A stretch of DNA of 64,000 nucleotides from Ramlibacter ginsenosidimutans (GCF_016654015.1 NZ_JAEPWM010000001.1:186001-250000), one strand, 5' to 3'; positions 15,347 through 24,846 are shown, counted from the stretch's first letter. Notes: generated by a model not told the origin, from the letters alone. A program made the numbers and translations.

Positions 15347-16057
15347 CTACTTAATTAGGGACGGATCATCCGTGCGCCGGACCGGCCGTCCCGCCTGCCC
15401 CTTCACCACCCTGCGCTGGGTCCGGCGCTGCAGGTCGGCGACATAGTCGGGCTCGCCCAAGGCCCAGCCCCGCAGCGTCGCATCGGTGAGCGCTAGCTTG
15501 TCCGTTTCCCGGATGCCGGCGCGGACCAGTGACCCATACGCGACGTCACGGGCAAAGGGCGTGTTGCCCAGCTCCCAATACAGCGGATGCGGCGTGATGA
15601 GCTTGTCCGTGCGCCGGCCGATGTAGTGCAGGTAGCTCGACCACGGGTAGTCCGCCGGATCCGCGACCATCCCGGCGCGCACCGGATTCAGGTCCATGTA
15701 CACCATGCACGCGAGCAGGTAGCGCTCCGCCTGGATCAGCGTCGAGCGATAACGGCCTTCCCACAACGTCCCCGTGCGCGCCTGGCGCAGGTTGTAGTTG
15801 CGCACGTAGCGTCGCCCGACGGCCTGCATCATCTGCGGGATGCCGTCGGCCGTCTCGGGGGTGGCCAGCAGGTGGAAATGATTGCTCATGAGAACGTACG
15901 CGTGCACGGCAACCTGTTGCTTGCGCGCGTGTTCGTCGATGAGGTTCAGCAGCAGTTCGTAGTCGGCCGTCCCGCTGAAGATGGGCTGCCGGTTGTTGCC
16001 GCGCTGGATGATGTGATGCGGATAGCCCGGGATCGTCAACCGTGGAAGGCGCGCCAT
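15347..16057 (-). CDS. REP-associated tyrosine transposase (TnpA_REP, Y1_Tnp family)
   Basis: This 236-residue single-strand-type transposase of the IS200/IS605-like Y1 family begins MARLPRLTIPGYPHHIIQRG. The HUH metal-binding motif is His60-Phe61-His62 in LMSNHFHLLATPE, and the region GRRYVRNYNLRQARTGTLW carries candidate catalytic tyrosines (Tyr84 or Tyr88). RAYTs cleave and join hairpin-forming repeats and are often single-copy, domesticated genes. This one lies within matching terminal repeats, so it may have moved as a unit. The frame is intact. Confidence 0.92.
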   Translation of the reverse strand: MARLPRLTIPGYPHHIIQRGNNRQPIFSGTADYELLLNLIDEHARKQQVAVHAYVLMSNHFHLLATPETADGIPQMMQAVGRRYVRNYNLRQARTGTLWEGRYRSTLIQAERYLLACMVYMDLNPVRAGMVADPADYPWSSYLHYIGRRTDKLITPHPLYWELGNTPFARDVAYGSLVRAGIRETDKLALTDATLRGWALGEPDYVADLQRRTQRRVVKGQAGRPVRRTDDPSLIK

Positions 16058-16066
16058 CCCGGCATC

Positions 16067-16960
16067 TTAATTGGAATCTGACCCCATTTCCGCAGATTCT
16101 CCCTCGGTCGCTGCAAGCGCCGGCAGGCCGGGATAGCGCAGAGGCTCCAGCCCGCCCAGGCCGAACTCCGCGAGCAAGGCGCGCAGGCGCTGCGCCGCAC
16201 TGCGCTTGCGCTGCCCGGTCCAGCGCGCCAGGATCAGCTCGTTCTTCATCGAGTGCTCCCAGCCGACCAGTTCCGTCACCGTGACCTGGTAGCCCATGGC
16301 CTCCAGGTACAGGCAACGCAGCACGTTGGTGAGCTGGCTGCCCATCTCGCGCGTGTGCAGCGGGTGGCGCCAGAGCTCCGCGAGGGGCGTGCGCGCCAGG
16401 TCCAGCGCCTTGTGCTGCCGCAGCACGCTGGCGAGCTCCGCCTGGCAGCAAGGCACCAGCACCATGAAGCGCGCCTGCTTGCGCAAGCCGAAGGCGATCG
16501 CGTCGTCGGTCGCCGTGTCGCACGCATGCAGCGCCGTGACCATGTCGATGCGCTCCGGCAGGCCCGCCGCATCGGCCGCATCGGCCGCGCTCAGGTGCAG
16601 GAAGCTCATGCGCTCGAAGCCGAGCCGTGCCGCGAGTTCGCGCGAGCGCGCTACCAGTTCGCTGCGCGTCTCGATGCCGTAGATGTGGCCCACGCCACGC
16701 GGCTGGAAGAAAAGGTCGTACAGGATGAATCCCAGGTACGACTTGCCCGCGCCGTGGTCGGCCAGCGTCGGATGCCCGGGCGCGGCGGGGATCTCGAGCA
16801 GCAGCTTCTCGATGAACTGCACGAGGTGATGCACCTGCTTGAGCTTGCGCCGCGCATCCTGGTTGATGCGTCCCTCGCGCGTGAGGATGTGCAGCTCCTT
16901 CAGCAGCTCGATCGACTGCCCGGGCTGCAGGCCGAGCTCCTCGCGGACGTCCTTCTTCAT
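16067..16960 (-). CDS. SAM-dependent methyltransferase-like protein, 3' end altered by RAYT insertion
   Basis: The 297-residue protein has a Rossmann-type methyltransferase domain. HPTLADHGAGKSYLGFILYD resembles the SAM-binding motif I, followed by GIETRSELVARSRELAARLG and MVTALHACDTATDDAI. MVLVPCCQAELASVL suggests a Methyltransf_32-like RNA or small-molecule methylase. The substrate is unknown. The final residues MGSDSN and the TAA stop are encoded by the right terminal repeat of the RAYT element, so the native C-terminus has been replaced. The conserved core appears intact. It starts inside the end of the DUF1415 gene (ATGA overlap). Confidence 0.8.
   Translation of the reverse strand: MKKDVREELGLQPGQSIELLKELHILTREGRINQDARRKLKQVHHLVQFIEKLLLEIPAAPGHPTLADHGAGKSYLGFILYDLFFQPRGVGHIYGIETRSELVARSRELAARLGFERMSFLHLSAADAADAAGLPERIDMVTALHACDTATDDAIAFGLRKQARFMVLVPCCQAELASVLRQHKALDLARTPLAELWRHPLHTREMGSQLTNVLRCLYLEAMGYQVTVTELVGWEHSMKNELILARWTGQRKRSAAQRLRALLAEFGLGGLEPLRYPGLPALAATEGESAEMGSDSN
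16068..16089. repeat. Right terminal inverted repeat of the RAYT element
   Basis: This is the partner of 15304-15325 (21 of 22 bases match in inverted orientation). Read on the minus strand it provides the codons ATG GGG TCA GAT TCC AAT and most of the TAA stop of the methyltransferase ORF. Confidence 0.8.
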
Positions 16961-17508
16961 CGCGAAGGCCCCACTTCGAGCGCATCCCAGCCGGCCTGCC
17001 CCAGTGCGCGCAGCCGCTCCATGTTCGCCTCGTAGATGGCGGAGGCATCGGGAAAGGCTGCGACCGCGCGGTCGATGCTCGCTTCGCGCAGGAGGTGCAG
17101 CGTGGGCCAGGGCGAGCGGTTCGTGCAGTTGGTGACGTCCGCCTCGTCCGTTCCCGCGAACACGAAGCGCGGGTGGAAATGGGCGACCTGCACTTCGCCT
17201 TCTAGGCCGCGCTTGCGCAAGAGGCGCTCGGCCCGCGCCACCACATCGAGGAAGCCGAGGAAATCGTCCATGCCGCGGGGGATCACCAGCAGCGTCGTGT
17301 CGCGCTCGTCGGCGTCGCAGGCGAGCAGCGCATCCAGTTCCTGCGCGAACGCTTCCAGGATGCCTGCGGGATCGTCGCGCTCGGTCGCGGCGAAGTGCAC
17401 CTGTCCCTTCACCAGCACAGCCTTCGCGAACGGGCAGAGGTTGAGGCCCACCACGGCACGCTCGAGCCAGCGGCGCGTGTCTTGCAGCGCAGGTTCCAGG
17501 TTCGTCAC
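16957..17508 (-). CDS. DUF1415 family protein
   Basis: This 183-residue cytoplasmic protein matches the DUF1415 family. Landmarks are VVGLNLCPFAKAVLVKGQVH near the N-terminus, TTLLVIPRGMDDFLGFLD in the middle, and FHPRFVFAGTDEADVTNCTNRSPWPTLHLLREASID split over the conserved end. The NLCPFA cysteine and the HPR motif are typical. No biochemical role is established for the family. It is coupled to the downstream methyltransferase by an ATGA overlap and lies 9 bp after the MFS gene. Confidence 0.9.
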   Translation of the reverse strand: MTNLEPALQDTRRWLERAVVGLNLCPFAKAVLVKGQVHFAATERDDPAGILEAFAQELDALLACDADERDTTLLVIPRGMDDFLGFLDVVARAERLLRKRGLEGEVQVAHFHPRFVFAGTDEADVTNCTNRSPWPTLHLLREASIDRAVAAFPDASAIYEANMERLRALGQAGWDALEVGPSR

Positions 17509-17517
17509 CGCCGGATT

Positions 17518-18744
17518 TTACGGGCGGGCCCGCGAGGCCGTCCGGGGACCGGCAGGGTGACCCGCGAGGAAGCGGGAGATCGCGACTGCGATCACCATGC
17601 CGGTCGCCGCGAGCGATCCCGTCACCCACCAGATCACATGCCAGCCGCCGGCGCGCGCGGCGGCCCACGCTGCCAGCGGCGGTCCGACGAACTGGCCGAA
17701 GGCCGACAGTTGCTGCATCCAGCCGATGGTGGTCGAGACCGTGCTCTCGTCCGGCGCCACGCGCACGCCGATGGAAAACAGGGTGCCGGGCACGAGCCCG
17801 CCCACGGTGGAGAACAGCAGCACGCCCGCGTAGCGGATCGCGGCCACCTGCACGCCGCCCTCGCCCCACTGGGCGAACGCGACGATGGCGCCAACCAGCA
17901 TCGCGCCATAGCCGGTGAGGAGCAGCGCCGCGGCCGGGACGCGGCGTTGCAGCAAGCGGCCCGCACCGATGTTGCCTGCCATGTTGACGGCCGCCGCGAA
18001 CGCAGTGGCGACGGCGGTGTAAGCGACAGGCAAACCAGCCTGCGCATAGATGGTCGGCAGGAAACCCACCACCGCCAGCCACTGCGACGAGTAGACGGCG
18101 AAGGCCAGCGAAGCGAGCCAGGGTCCGCGCGAGCGGATCGTGCGAACGATGCGCCGGCCCGGTGCAACCGACATCCCCGCGCGCACATCTCCCGACGCAG
18201 GGACAGCGATGAACAGGACGACGGCCATCACCAGCGAGAGCGTGGCCAGCAACCACCACCAGCCGGGCCAGCCCGTCAGCGCAATGAAGCCCGGACCGAC
18301 GAGCAATGCCGCGGCCGTGCCGAAGGGCATGTACGCACCCCAGAGACCCAGCATCGCGCTCAAGCGAGCGGGCTCGACGAGCCGGCGGATCAGGCCCGGC
18401 GCGGGAAGCGAGGCGAGCAGGAAGCCGACGCCTTCGGCTGCGCGCAAGGCCATGAGCGCCGCGGCCGAGTGCACGGCGCCTCCCGCGAAACTCGCGGCAG
18501 ACAGGATCAGCAAGCCGAGCACCATCGTGCGGCGCGGTCCCAGCGAATCCGCGGCCGCACCGATGGCGAGGCCCAGGGTCATGCCGGCGAGTTGCACGAG
18601 CGACAGCAGGAAGCCGGCCTGCACGAGGCCGATGTGCAGGGACTCGCGCAGCACGGGCAAGGCGGGCGGCAGCTTGCCGACATGCAGGGCCGCGCTGATG
18701 CCCGCGAGCACGACCACCAGCGCCGGATCGATCCTCCGCGTCAC
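17518..18744 (-). CDS. MFS transporter
   Basis: This 408-residue major facilitator has about 12 hydrophobic segments and is closest in feel to CynX/NimT-type or sugar/drug exporters. The loop between TM2 and TM3 reads GAAADSLGPRRTMVLG, a variant of the MFS motif A. The first half contains ALRAAEGVGFLLASLPAPGL. Nothing in sequence or context fixes the substrate. It follows the dGTPase gene after 22 bp and precedes the DUF1415 gene, so it is probably in the dgt transcript. Confidence 0.9.
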   Translation of the reverse strand: MTRRIDPALVVVLAGISAALHVGKLPPALPVLRESLHIGLVQAGFLLSLVQLAGMTLGLAIGAAADSLGPRRTMVLGLLILSAASFAGGAVHSAAALMALRAAEGVGFLLASLPAPGLIRRLVEPARLSAMLGLWGAYMPFGTAAALLVGPGFIALTGWPGWWWLLATLSLVMAVVLFIAVPASGDVRAGMSVAPGRRIVRTIRSRGPWLASLAFAVYSSQWLAVVGFLPTIYAQAGLPVAYTAVATAFAAAVNMAGNIGAGRLLQRRVPAAALLLTGYGAMLVGAIVAFAQWGEGGVQVAAIRYAGVLLFSTVGGLVPGTLFSIGVRVAPDESTVSTTIGWMQQLSAFGQFVGPPLAAWAAARAGGWHVIWWVTGSLAATGMVIAVAISRFLAGHPAGPRTASRARP

Positions 18745-18766
18745 CGCACGAAACTCCGCATCCGGT

Positions 18767-19906
18767 TCATGCCGACGGCACCAGCAGCCTGCGGCCGGTC
18801 AGCCGCTCGTGCTCGCGCATCGCGTAGCGGTCCGTCATGCCGGCGATGTAGTCGGCCACCGCGCGCTGCGTGTCACTGCGCGCGGTGAAGCCGGCCTGCA
18901 TTTCCTGCGGCTGCTGTACATAGCACGCAAACAACTCGCGCACGACCTGCTGCGCCTGCAGCGTCGTCTCGCTCACGCGCGGATGCCGGTACAGGTCACG
19001 GAACAGGAACTGCTTCAATGCCGCCGATTCCGTGCGCATGGGGTCGCTGAAGCACACCATCGCCTGCTGCATGCGCACGTCGTCCACGCTGTTCACTCCG
19101 GCGTCGGCGAGTCGCTGCCGGGTCGCCGCCATCACGTCGTAGACCAGCGCACTCAGCATCCGGCGGATCGCTTCATAGAGCAGCCGCCGCCCTTGCAGTT
19201 GCGGATGTTCGTGCAGCGCTTCGCGGTGGTAGCGCCCGAACAGCGGCACCTGCGCCACCTGCTCCAGCGTGATCAGTCCCGAGCGAACGCCATCGTCGAT
19301 GTCATGCGCGTTGTAGGCGATCTCGTCGGCGAGGTTGCACAGCTGCGCCTCCAGGCCAGGCTGCGTGCGGTCCAGGAAGCGCCGGCCGACGCCGCCCGGT
19401 TCCTGCCGCTCGAGCCGCTCCGCGTTGGCGCGCGAGCAGTGCTTGAGGATGCCTTCGCGCGTTTCGAAGCACAGGTTCAGGCCGTCGAAGTCCGGATAGC
19501 GCTCCTCCAGGCTGTCCACCACGCGCAGGCTCTGCAGGTTGTGCTCGAAGCCCCCGTGCTGCGCCATGCAGTCATTCAGCGCGTCCTGCCCTGCGTGGCC
19601 GAAGGGCGTGTGGCCCAGGTCGTGCGCGAGCGCGATCGCCTCCACCAGGTCTTCGTTGAGCTGGAGCGGCCGCGCGATGGAGCGCGCCAGTTGCGCGACC
19701 TCGATCGAATGCGTCAGGCGCGTGCGGAACAGGTCCCCTTCGTGGTTCAGGAAGACCTGCGTCTTGTAGACCAGCCGGCGGAACGCAGTGGAGTGCACGA
19801 TGCGGTCGCGATCGCGCTGGAAGTCGTTGCGCGTGGGCGCAGGCGCTTCGGGTCGTCGGCGGCCGCGGCTGCGCCCTGCATCGCAGGCATACGGGGCGAG
19901 GCTCAT
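18767..19906 (-). CDS. dgt: dGTP triphosphohydrolase (HD domain)
   Basis: Dgt-like enzymes hydrolyse dGTP or other dNTPs to the nucleoside and triphosphate, affecting dNTP pools. The 379-residue length fits the shorter, type-2 group. The HD metal-binding residues are visible as RLTHSIEVAQLARSIA, AIALAHDLGHTPFGHAG and LADEIAYNAHDIDDG. FRRLVYKTQVF near the N-terminus is also conserved. It starts six bases after the aroB stop. The aroK-aroB-dgt order is common in Burkholderiales. Confidence 0.93.
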   Translation of the reverse strand: MSLAPYACDAGRSRGRRRPEAPAPTRNDFQRDRDRIVHSTAFRRLVYKTQVFLNHEGDLFRTRLTHSIEVAQLARSIARPLQLNEDLVEAIALAHDLGHTPFGHAGQDALNDCMAQHGGFEHNLQSLRVVDSLEERYPDFDGLNLCFETREGILKHCSRANAERLERQEPGGVGRRFLDRTQPGLEAQLCNLADEIAYNAHDIDDGVRSGLITLEQVAQVPLFGRYHREALHEHPQLQGRRLLYEAIRRMLSALVYDVMAATRQRLADAGVNSVDDVRMQQAMVCFSDPMRTESAALKQFLFRDLYRHPRVSETTLQAQQVVRELFACYVQQPQEMQAGFTARSDTQRAVADYIAGMTDRYAMREHERLTGRRLLVPSA

Positions 19907-19912
19907 GGCGCG

Positions 19913-21013
19913 TCAGCGGGTGCAGTCGGCCAGCACCTGCCGCACCAGCGCATCGGGGGCGCCGCGCACGCCCGCCCGGCCCGGACCTTCCAGCACGACG
20001 AAGCGGATCTCGCCGGCTTCGGCCTTCTTGTCCACGCGCATGAGTTCGAGGTAGCGCTCGGCGCCGAGCGCCGGGCCCACCGTGGGCAGTCCCGCGCGCG
20101 CGATCAGGTCCGTCACGCGCTGCGCAAACGCTTCGTCGATCAGTCCCAGGCGCCGCGACAGCTGCAAGGCCATCACCATGCCGCAACCGACCGCCTCGCC
20201 GTGCAGCCATTCGCCATAGCCCAGGCCGGCCTCGATCGCATGACCGAAGGTGTGGCCGAAATTGAGGATGGCCCGCAGCCCCGACTCGCGCTCGTCCTGG
20301 CCGACCACGTCGGCCTTGATCTCGCAGCTGCGGCGCACCGCGTGTGCCAGCGCATCGACATCGCGTCGCAGCAGCGCGGCGATGTTCGCCTCGATCCAGT
20401 CCAGGAAGGCCAGGTCCGCGATCGGACCGTACTTGATCACCTCCGCGAGGCCCGCGCTCAGCTCGCGATCGGGCAAGGTGCGCAGGGTGTCGAGGTCGCA
20501 GACCACGCGCGCCGGCTGGTAGAACGCGCCGATCATGTTCTTGCCGAGCGGATGGTTGATCGCGGTCTTGCCGCCGACCGAGGAGTCCACCTGCGCCAGC
20601 AAGGTGGTGGGCACCTGCACGAAGGGAACACCGCGCATGTAGCTCGCCGCGGCGAAGCCGGTGATGTCGCCGACCACCCCGCCGCCAAGCGCGAACAGCA
20701 CCGTCTTGCGATCGCAGCCATGCGCCAGCAGGGCGTCGAAGATCCGGTTGAGCGTGGTCCAGTCCTTGTGCTCTTCGCCGTCGGGCAGCACGACCTCGTG
20801 CACGGAGCGGTAGCGGGTACCGAGCGCTGCGCGCAGCCGCGCCGCATACAGGGGCGCGACCGTGGTGTTGGTGACGATCAGGGCTGCTGCCGCGGCAGGC
20901 AGCCCGTCCCAGGTCGCGGCCTGCGCGAGCAGGCCAGGGGCGATCAGGATGTCGTAGCTGCGATCCCCCAGCGCGATGCGCACCTGCCGGGGAACTTGCA
21001 TGGAGGGGGGCAT
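19913..21013 (-). CDS. aroB: 3-dehydroquinate synthase
   Basis: AroB converts DAHP to 3-dehydroquinate, the second shikimate-pathway step, using NAD+ and a divalent metal. The 366-residue protein shows [20 protein letters not shown] (nucleotide site), [32 protein letters not shown] and the metal ligand region [11 protein letters not shown]. Start choice is between Met1 (21013) and Met5 (21001); neither has a strong ribosome site. It is 10 bp after aroK. Confidence 0.97.
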   Translation of the reverse strand: MPPSMQVPRQVRIALGDRSYDILIAPGLLAQAATWDGLPAAAAALIVTNTTVAPLYAARLRAALGTRYRSVHEVVLPDGEEHKDWTTLNRIFDALLAHGCDRKTVLFALGGGVVGDITGFAAASYMRGVPFVQVPTTLLAQVDSSVGGKTAINHPLGKNMIGAFYQPARVVCDLDTLRTLPDRELSAGLAEVIKYGPIADLAFLDWIEANIAALLRRDVDALAHAVRRSCEIKADVVGQDERESGLRAILNFGHTFGHAIEAGLGYGEWLHGEAVGCGMVMALQLSRRLGLIDEAFAQRVTDLIARAGLPTVGPALGAERYLELMRVDKKAEAGEIRFVVLEGPGRAGVRGAPDALVRQVLADCTR

Positions 21014-21023
21014 GCCCCCGAGT

Positions 21024-21551
21024 TTAAGCGCGCGGGGGGAGCGCCCCGGCCAGCTCCAGCTGCATCACGATCATGTTCACCAGCGTCGGCACGGAGGGGC
21101 GGCCGGTCTCGATCTGGAAGTGCGCCGTCTCGCGGTACAGCGGGTCGCGTTCGGCGTGCAGCGCGCGCAGCCTGGCCATCGGGTCGGCGACCTGCAGCAG
21201 CGGCCGCTGGGTGTCGTGGCGCACGCGCCGGTACAGCTCCTCGGGGGACGAACGCAGGTAGATCACCTTGCCGCCCTGCCGCAGCGCCTCGCGCGTGCCG
21301 GGCCGCAGCACCGACCCACCTCCGGTAGCCACCACCGCGGACGGCCCCTGGGCCAACTCGCGCAACACCTGCTCCTCGACGTCGCGGAAGGCGGGCTCGC
21401 CTTCGCGGGCGAAGTACTCGCGGATGCTGCAGCCCAGGCGCTGCTCAATCAGGTGGTCGGAGTCGAAGAAGGGCAGCCCGAGCCGCCTGGCGAGCTGGCG
21501 CCCGACAGTGGATTTACCACTGCCGGGCATGCCGACGAGGGACAGGATCAA
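21024..21551 (-). CDS. aroK: Shikimate kinase
   Basis: AroK phosphorylates shikimate at O3 using ATP. The 175-residue protein has the P-loop GMPGSGKST (residues 7-15), the shikimate-binding [13 protein letters not shown] and [15 protein letters not shown], and lid [10 protein letters not shown]. The start is a TTG at 21551, fifteen bases after the pilQ stop, with only a weak ribosome site. No ATG lies in frame between the pilQ stop and the P-loop. It is therefore likely translated by coupling to pilQ. Confidence 0.96.
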   Translation of the reverse strand: MILSLVGMPGSGKSTVGRQLARRLGLPFFDSDHLIEQRLGCSIREYFAREGEPAFRDVEEQVLRELAQGPSAVVATGGGSVLRPGTREALRQGGKVIYLRSSPEELYRRVRHDTQRPLLQVADPMARLRALHAERDPLYRETAHFQIETGRPSVPTLVNMIVMQLELAGALPPRA

Positions 21552-21566
21552 GTCACCACGCGAGGC

Positions 21567-23645
21567 TCAGCGCAGGGCGGCACCCAGCTTGTCGGCCACC
21601 ACCTTGGGGGTGATGAAGACCAGCAGCTCGGTCTTCTTGGTCGAGCGGTCGCGGTACTTGAACAGGTTGCCCGCGACGGGGATGTCACCCAGAACCGGCA
21701 CGCGTGACTCGTTCGAGGCATCGTCGAGCGTGAAGATGCCGCCGATCACCACCGTCCCGCCGTTGTCGACCAGCACCTGCGTCTTGATGTGCTTGGTGTC
21801 GATCGCGACGCCCGCGGCGGTCGTCTCGCCGCGGCTGTCCTTGTTGATGTCCAGGTCCAGGATGATGTTGCCCTCGGGCGTGATCTGCGGCGTCACTTCC
21901 AGCTTCAGCGTCGCGCGCCGGAAGGACACCGAGGTGGCGCCGCTGGAGGTCGCCTGCTGGTACGGGAACTCCGTGCCCTGCTCGATCAGCGCCTTGGTCT
22001 TGTCGGCGGTGACGATGCGCGGGCTGGACACCAGGCGGCCCTTGCCGTCGGCCTCCAGGGCGGACAGCTCCAGGTTCAGGAAGCGGGTCAGCGAGGAGTT
22101 GAAGATCGACACGCCCAGGGTGGCGGCGGGGAAGCCGCCGGCGCCCTGCGAGGGCAGGTTCACGAAGGGCAGGTCGCTCGTCGCGCCCGTGTTCTTCTGG
22201 GCCACCGCCGTATCGTAGGAGTTGGACACGACGCCGCGGCCGCCGCCGCCGACGCCGAAGGACGGGAAGCCGGCGCCCAGCTTCACGCCAAGGGAGTTGC
22301 CGAAGCTGTCCTGCGCCTCCACGATGCGTGCCTCGATCAGCACCTGCGGCACCGCGATGTCCAGGCGCGCGACCAGTTGCTGCACCTCCTCCAGCTTGGA
22401 CGGCACGTCGGTCACGAAGAGCTGGTTGGTGCGCGGCTCGGCGATGGCGCTGCCGCGCGAGCTCAGGATGCGCGAGGAGCCCGTGCCGGTCAGCTGCACC
22501 GCGATGTCGGCGGCCTTCGTGTAATTCATCTGGAAGGCCTGCGTGCGCACCGGCTCCAGGCTCTGGATCGCGGCGTTGGACTCGAGCTCCAGCTTCTCCT
22601 TGGCGGCGATTTCATCCTTGGGCGCGATCCACAGCACGTTGCCCGAACGGCGCATGCCCAGGCCCTTGGCCTGCAGGATGATGTCCAGCGCCTGGTCCCA
22701 CGGCACGTCCTTCAGGCGCAGCGTGACGGCGCCCGTGACGGAGTCCGAAGTGACGATGTTGAAGTTGGTGAAGTCCGCGATCACCTGCAGCAGCGAACGC
22801 ACTTCGATGTTCTGGAAGTTCAGCGACAGCTTCTCGCCGGTGTAGCCCGGGCCCTGGCTGAGCTTGTTCGGGTCCTGCTTCTGCTGCCGCACTTCGACCA
22901 CGAACTGCGTGTCCGACTGGTAGGCGCTGTGTTCCCAGGCGCCGCGCGGCTCGATCACCATGCGCACGCGGTCACCCTGCTGCGTGGTGGTGACGGTCTG
23001 GATCGGCGTGCCGAAGTCGGTCACGTCCATGCGGCGACGCAGGCCCTCGGGCAGCGAAGACTTCAGGAAGTCGACGACCAGCGTCTGGCCCTGCTGCCGG
23101 ATGTCCACGCCCACCTGGTTGGTCGGCAGGTCCACGATCACGCGGCCGGAGCCGTCGGGACCGCGGCGGAAATCCAGGTCCTTCAGCGGCTGCATCTCGC
23201 GGTTGCGGCTCTCGGCGAACGGAGTCTGCGCCGCTGCGGCCTGCGCCGTCTGCGCCACGGGGTCCAGCGACACCAGCAGCGCCTTGCCATCGAGCTGCAG
23301 CTTGTAGTTGGTGGGCGTCTTCAGGTTCAGCACCACGCGCGACCGGTCGGAGCCCTGCACCACGTTGACCGAGCGCAGGTTGCCGACGTTCATCTCCACC
23401 GCGTTGCGCCCCATGCTGTTGGAGGCGCCGGGGACGTCCAGCGCGATGCGCGCCGGCGACTGCGTGACGAAGCCGGTCGGCAGCGACGTCAGGGGTTCGG
23501 AAAACTCGACGCGCACCACTTCCTGCCCGCCCTGCAGCGAACCGGTGATGTTCTCCACTGCAGGCGCCGCATGCACCCAGGCCGAAGCCAGGGTGGCCGC
23601 AGCCGCCAGGAGGGCTCGCCAACTCCACATATTTGTTTTCATCAT
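21567..23645 (-). CDS. pilQ: Type IV pilus secretin PilQ
   Basis: PilQ forms the outer-membrane secretin through which type IV pili pass. The 692-residue precursor has a signal peptide (RALLAAAATLASAWVHA), two AMIN-type domains, an STN/N0 region (LSLNFQNIEVRSLLQVIADF), an N1 domain and the C-terminal secretin domain ending VPVLGDIPVAGNLFKYR and TELLVFITPKV. The start is within ATGATGA overlapping the pilP stop, either 23645 or 23642, with a strong GGAGAAGGGG ribosome site. It is the last pil gene of pilMNOPQ and runs into aroK. Confidence 0.97.
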   Translation of the reverse strand: MMKTNMWSWRALLAAAATLASAWVHAAPAVENITGSLQGGQEVVRVEFSEPLTSLPTGFVTQSPARIALDVPGASNSMGRNAVEMNVGNLRSVNVVQGSDRSRVVLNLKTPTNYKLQLDGKALLVSLDPVAQTAQAAAAQTPFAESRNREMQPLKDLDFRRGPDGSGRVIVDLPTNQVGVDIRQQGQTLVVDFLKSSLPEGLRRRMDVTDFGTPIQTVTTTQQGDRVRMVIEPRGAWEHSAYQSDTQFVVEVRQQKQDPNKLSQGPGYTGEKLSLNFQNIEVRSLLQVIADFTNFNIVTSDSVTGAVTLRLKDVPWDQALDIILQAKGLGMRRSGNVLWIAPKDEIAAKEKLELESNAAIQSLEPVRTQAFQMNYTKAADIAVQLTGTGSSRILSSRGSAIAEPRTNQLFVTDVPSKLEEVQQLVARLDIAVPQVLIEARIVEAQDSFGNSLGVKLGAGFPSFGVGGGGRGVVSNSYDTAVAQKNTGATSDLPFVNLPSQGAGGFPAATLGVSIFNSSLTRFLNLELSALEADGKGRLVSSPRIVTADKTKALIEQGTEFPYQQATSSGATSVSFRRATLKLEVTPQITPEGNIILDLDINKDSRGETTAAGVAIDTKHIKTQVLVDNGGTVVIGGIFTLDDASNESRVPVLGDIPVAGNLFKYRDRSTKKTELLVFITPKVVADKLGAALR

Positions 23646-24184
23646 TTCCCCTTCTCCTGCAGTTGCAGTGTCGCGACTCGCTCCACCCACTCACCGGCCG
23701 CATCCTGGACCAGCTCGCGCAGCACGACTTCGCTCTCTCCCACCTTGGTGATCTTTCCGTAGTTCTGCCCCAGGTAATTCCCCGGTTTCACCTGGTACAG
23801 CAGGTTGTCGACCTTGACCAGCGCGACCGGCTCGCCCTTCTTGATCAGGCTGCCGACCATGGACATCGCGTCCAGGGGGAACGCCTCCAGCGGCTCCTTG
23901 CGGCGGGTCAACTCGGGCGCCAGCAGCGCGGCGCTGGCCTGCCCCTGTTGCTGCGAGTCGCGCTTGAGCGCCTGCGCCAGCTTCTGGCTGCTGAAGGGCT
24001 CGACCTGCGCTTCCTGGTCGTAGGCTTCGGGCGTGAAGTTCTTGGGCTCCGCGATCGGCGTGACCTTGGGCTTGGTGGTGGCCCTCTGCTGGGCCATCCA
24101 CGCGTTGATTTCGTCCGTATCGGAACCGGCGCAGCCGGCGAGGACGACGACCGCCGCGGCGGCGAGAAGGGCGGCGTACTTCAT
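23642..24184 (-). CDS. pilP: Type IV pilus assembly lipoprotein PilP
   Basis: PilP is an inner-membrane lipoprotein that links the PilMNO platform to the PilQ secretin. The 180-residue product has a lipobox LAGC (Cys18), a flexible middle segment, and a C-terminal beta domain with GEPVALVKVDNLLYQVKPGN and VVLRELVQDAAGEWVERV. It overlaps both neighbours (pilO and pilQ), consistent with one transcript. Confidence 0.96.
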   Translation of the reverse strand: MKYAALLAAAAVVVLAGCAGSDTDEINAWMAQQRATTKPKVTPIAEPKNFTPEAYDQEAQVEPFSSQKLAQALKRDSQQQGQASAALLAPELTRRKEPLEAFPLDAMSMVGSLIKKGEPVALVKVDNLLYQVKPGNYLGQNYGKITKVGESEVVLRELVQDAAGEWVERVATLQLQEKGK

Positions 24185-24846
24185 TTCTTCTTCCCTCCCT
24201 TGCCCGTCGCCTTGCGCTGCGCGGCCACTTCGTCGGTGTCCAGGTAGCGGAAGGTCTTGGCCGTGCTCTCCATCACCAGCCCGTTGGGCGCCACGGCGAT
24301 GTCCAGGTTGTTCAGCGTCACGATCCGCGAGAGGTGCGCGATATCGGACGCGAAGGCGCCGATGTCGTGGTAGCGGCCGGACACGCGGATGGAGATCGGC
24401 AGCTCCGCGTAGTACTCCTTGACGATCACCTGGCCGGGACGGAAGTGCTCGAACGCCAGGGTGCGGCCCAGGCCGGCCTGGTTGATGTCGGACAGCAGGG
24501 CGTCCATCTCCGCCTTGCTCGGAAGCTGCTTCTCGAGCTGCGTCACGTACTGCTGGACCTGTTCACGCTGCTTGCGCAGGGCGTCGAGGTTCACGGCCTG
24601 CGCCAGCTTCTTCTGGTAGTCCGACTTGAGGACTTCTTCCTTTTTCTGCTCCGCCTCGAGTTCCTCGGCGGAGGTGCTCAGCCAGACGAACCACAGGGCC
24701 ACGACGATGGCGGCCGTGACCAGCGTGCACAGAGCCGCCTTGGGCACGAGCGGCCAGGACGCCGGATCGTTCGGGTTGAGGCCGCGGAACTGCGCCTTGA
24801 TGTTCTCCAACATGGCGGCGGTGTCGATGCCTTTGACGGTAGCCAT
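24181..24846 (-). CDS. pilO: Type IV pilus inner-membrane protein PilO
   Basis: PilO is a bitopic inner-membrane protein that heterodimerises with PilN. The 221 residues comprise an N-terminal tail, one membrane helix (ALCTLVTAAIVVALWFVWL), a coiled coil rich in Glu/Lys/Gln, and a ferredoxin-like periplasmic domain (FRPGQVIVKEYYAELPISIR). It starts 43 bp after pilN, the only real gap inside the pil operon. Confidence 0.96.
   Translation of the reverse strand: MATVKGIDTAAMLENIKAQFRGLNPNDPASWPLVPKAALCTLVTAAIVVALWFVWLSTSAEELEAEQKKEEVLKSDYQKKLAQAVNLDALRKQREQVQQYVTQLEKQLPSKAEMDALLSDINQAGLGRTLAFEHFRPGQVIVKEYYAELPISIRVSGRYHDIGAFASDIAHLSRIVTLNNLDIAVAPNGLVMESTAKTFRYLDTDEVAAQRKATGKGGKKK

Larger units (their letters stand above)
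15304..16089 (-). mobile_element. RAYT (REP-associated tyrosine transposase) element with terminal inverted repeats
   Basis: The element is bounded by 22-bp inverted repeats (15304-15325 and 16068-16089; 21 of 22 positions match; core GGGGTCAGATTCCAAT). It encodes one transposase (15347-16057). It lies between the gltB promoter and the end of the methyltransferase gene, whose last codons and stop lie in the right repeat. No flanking target duplication is obvious by eye. Confidence 0.8.
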
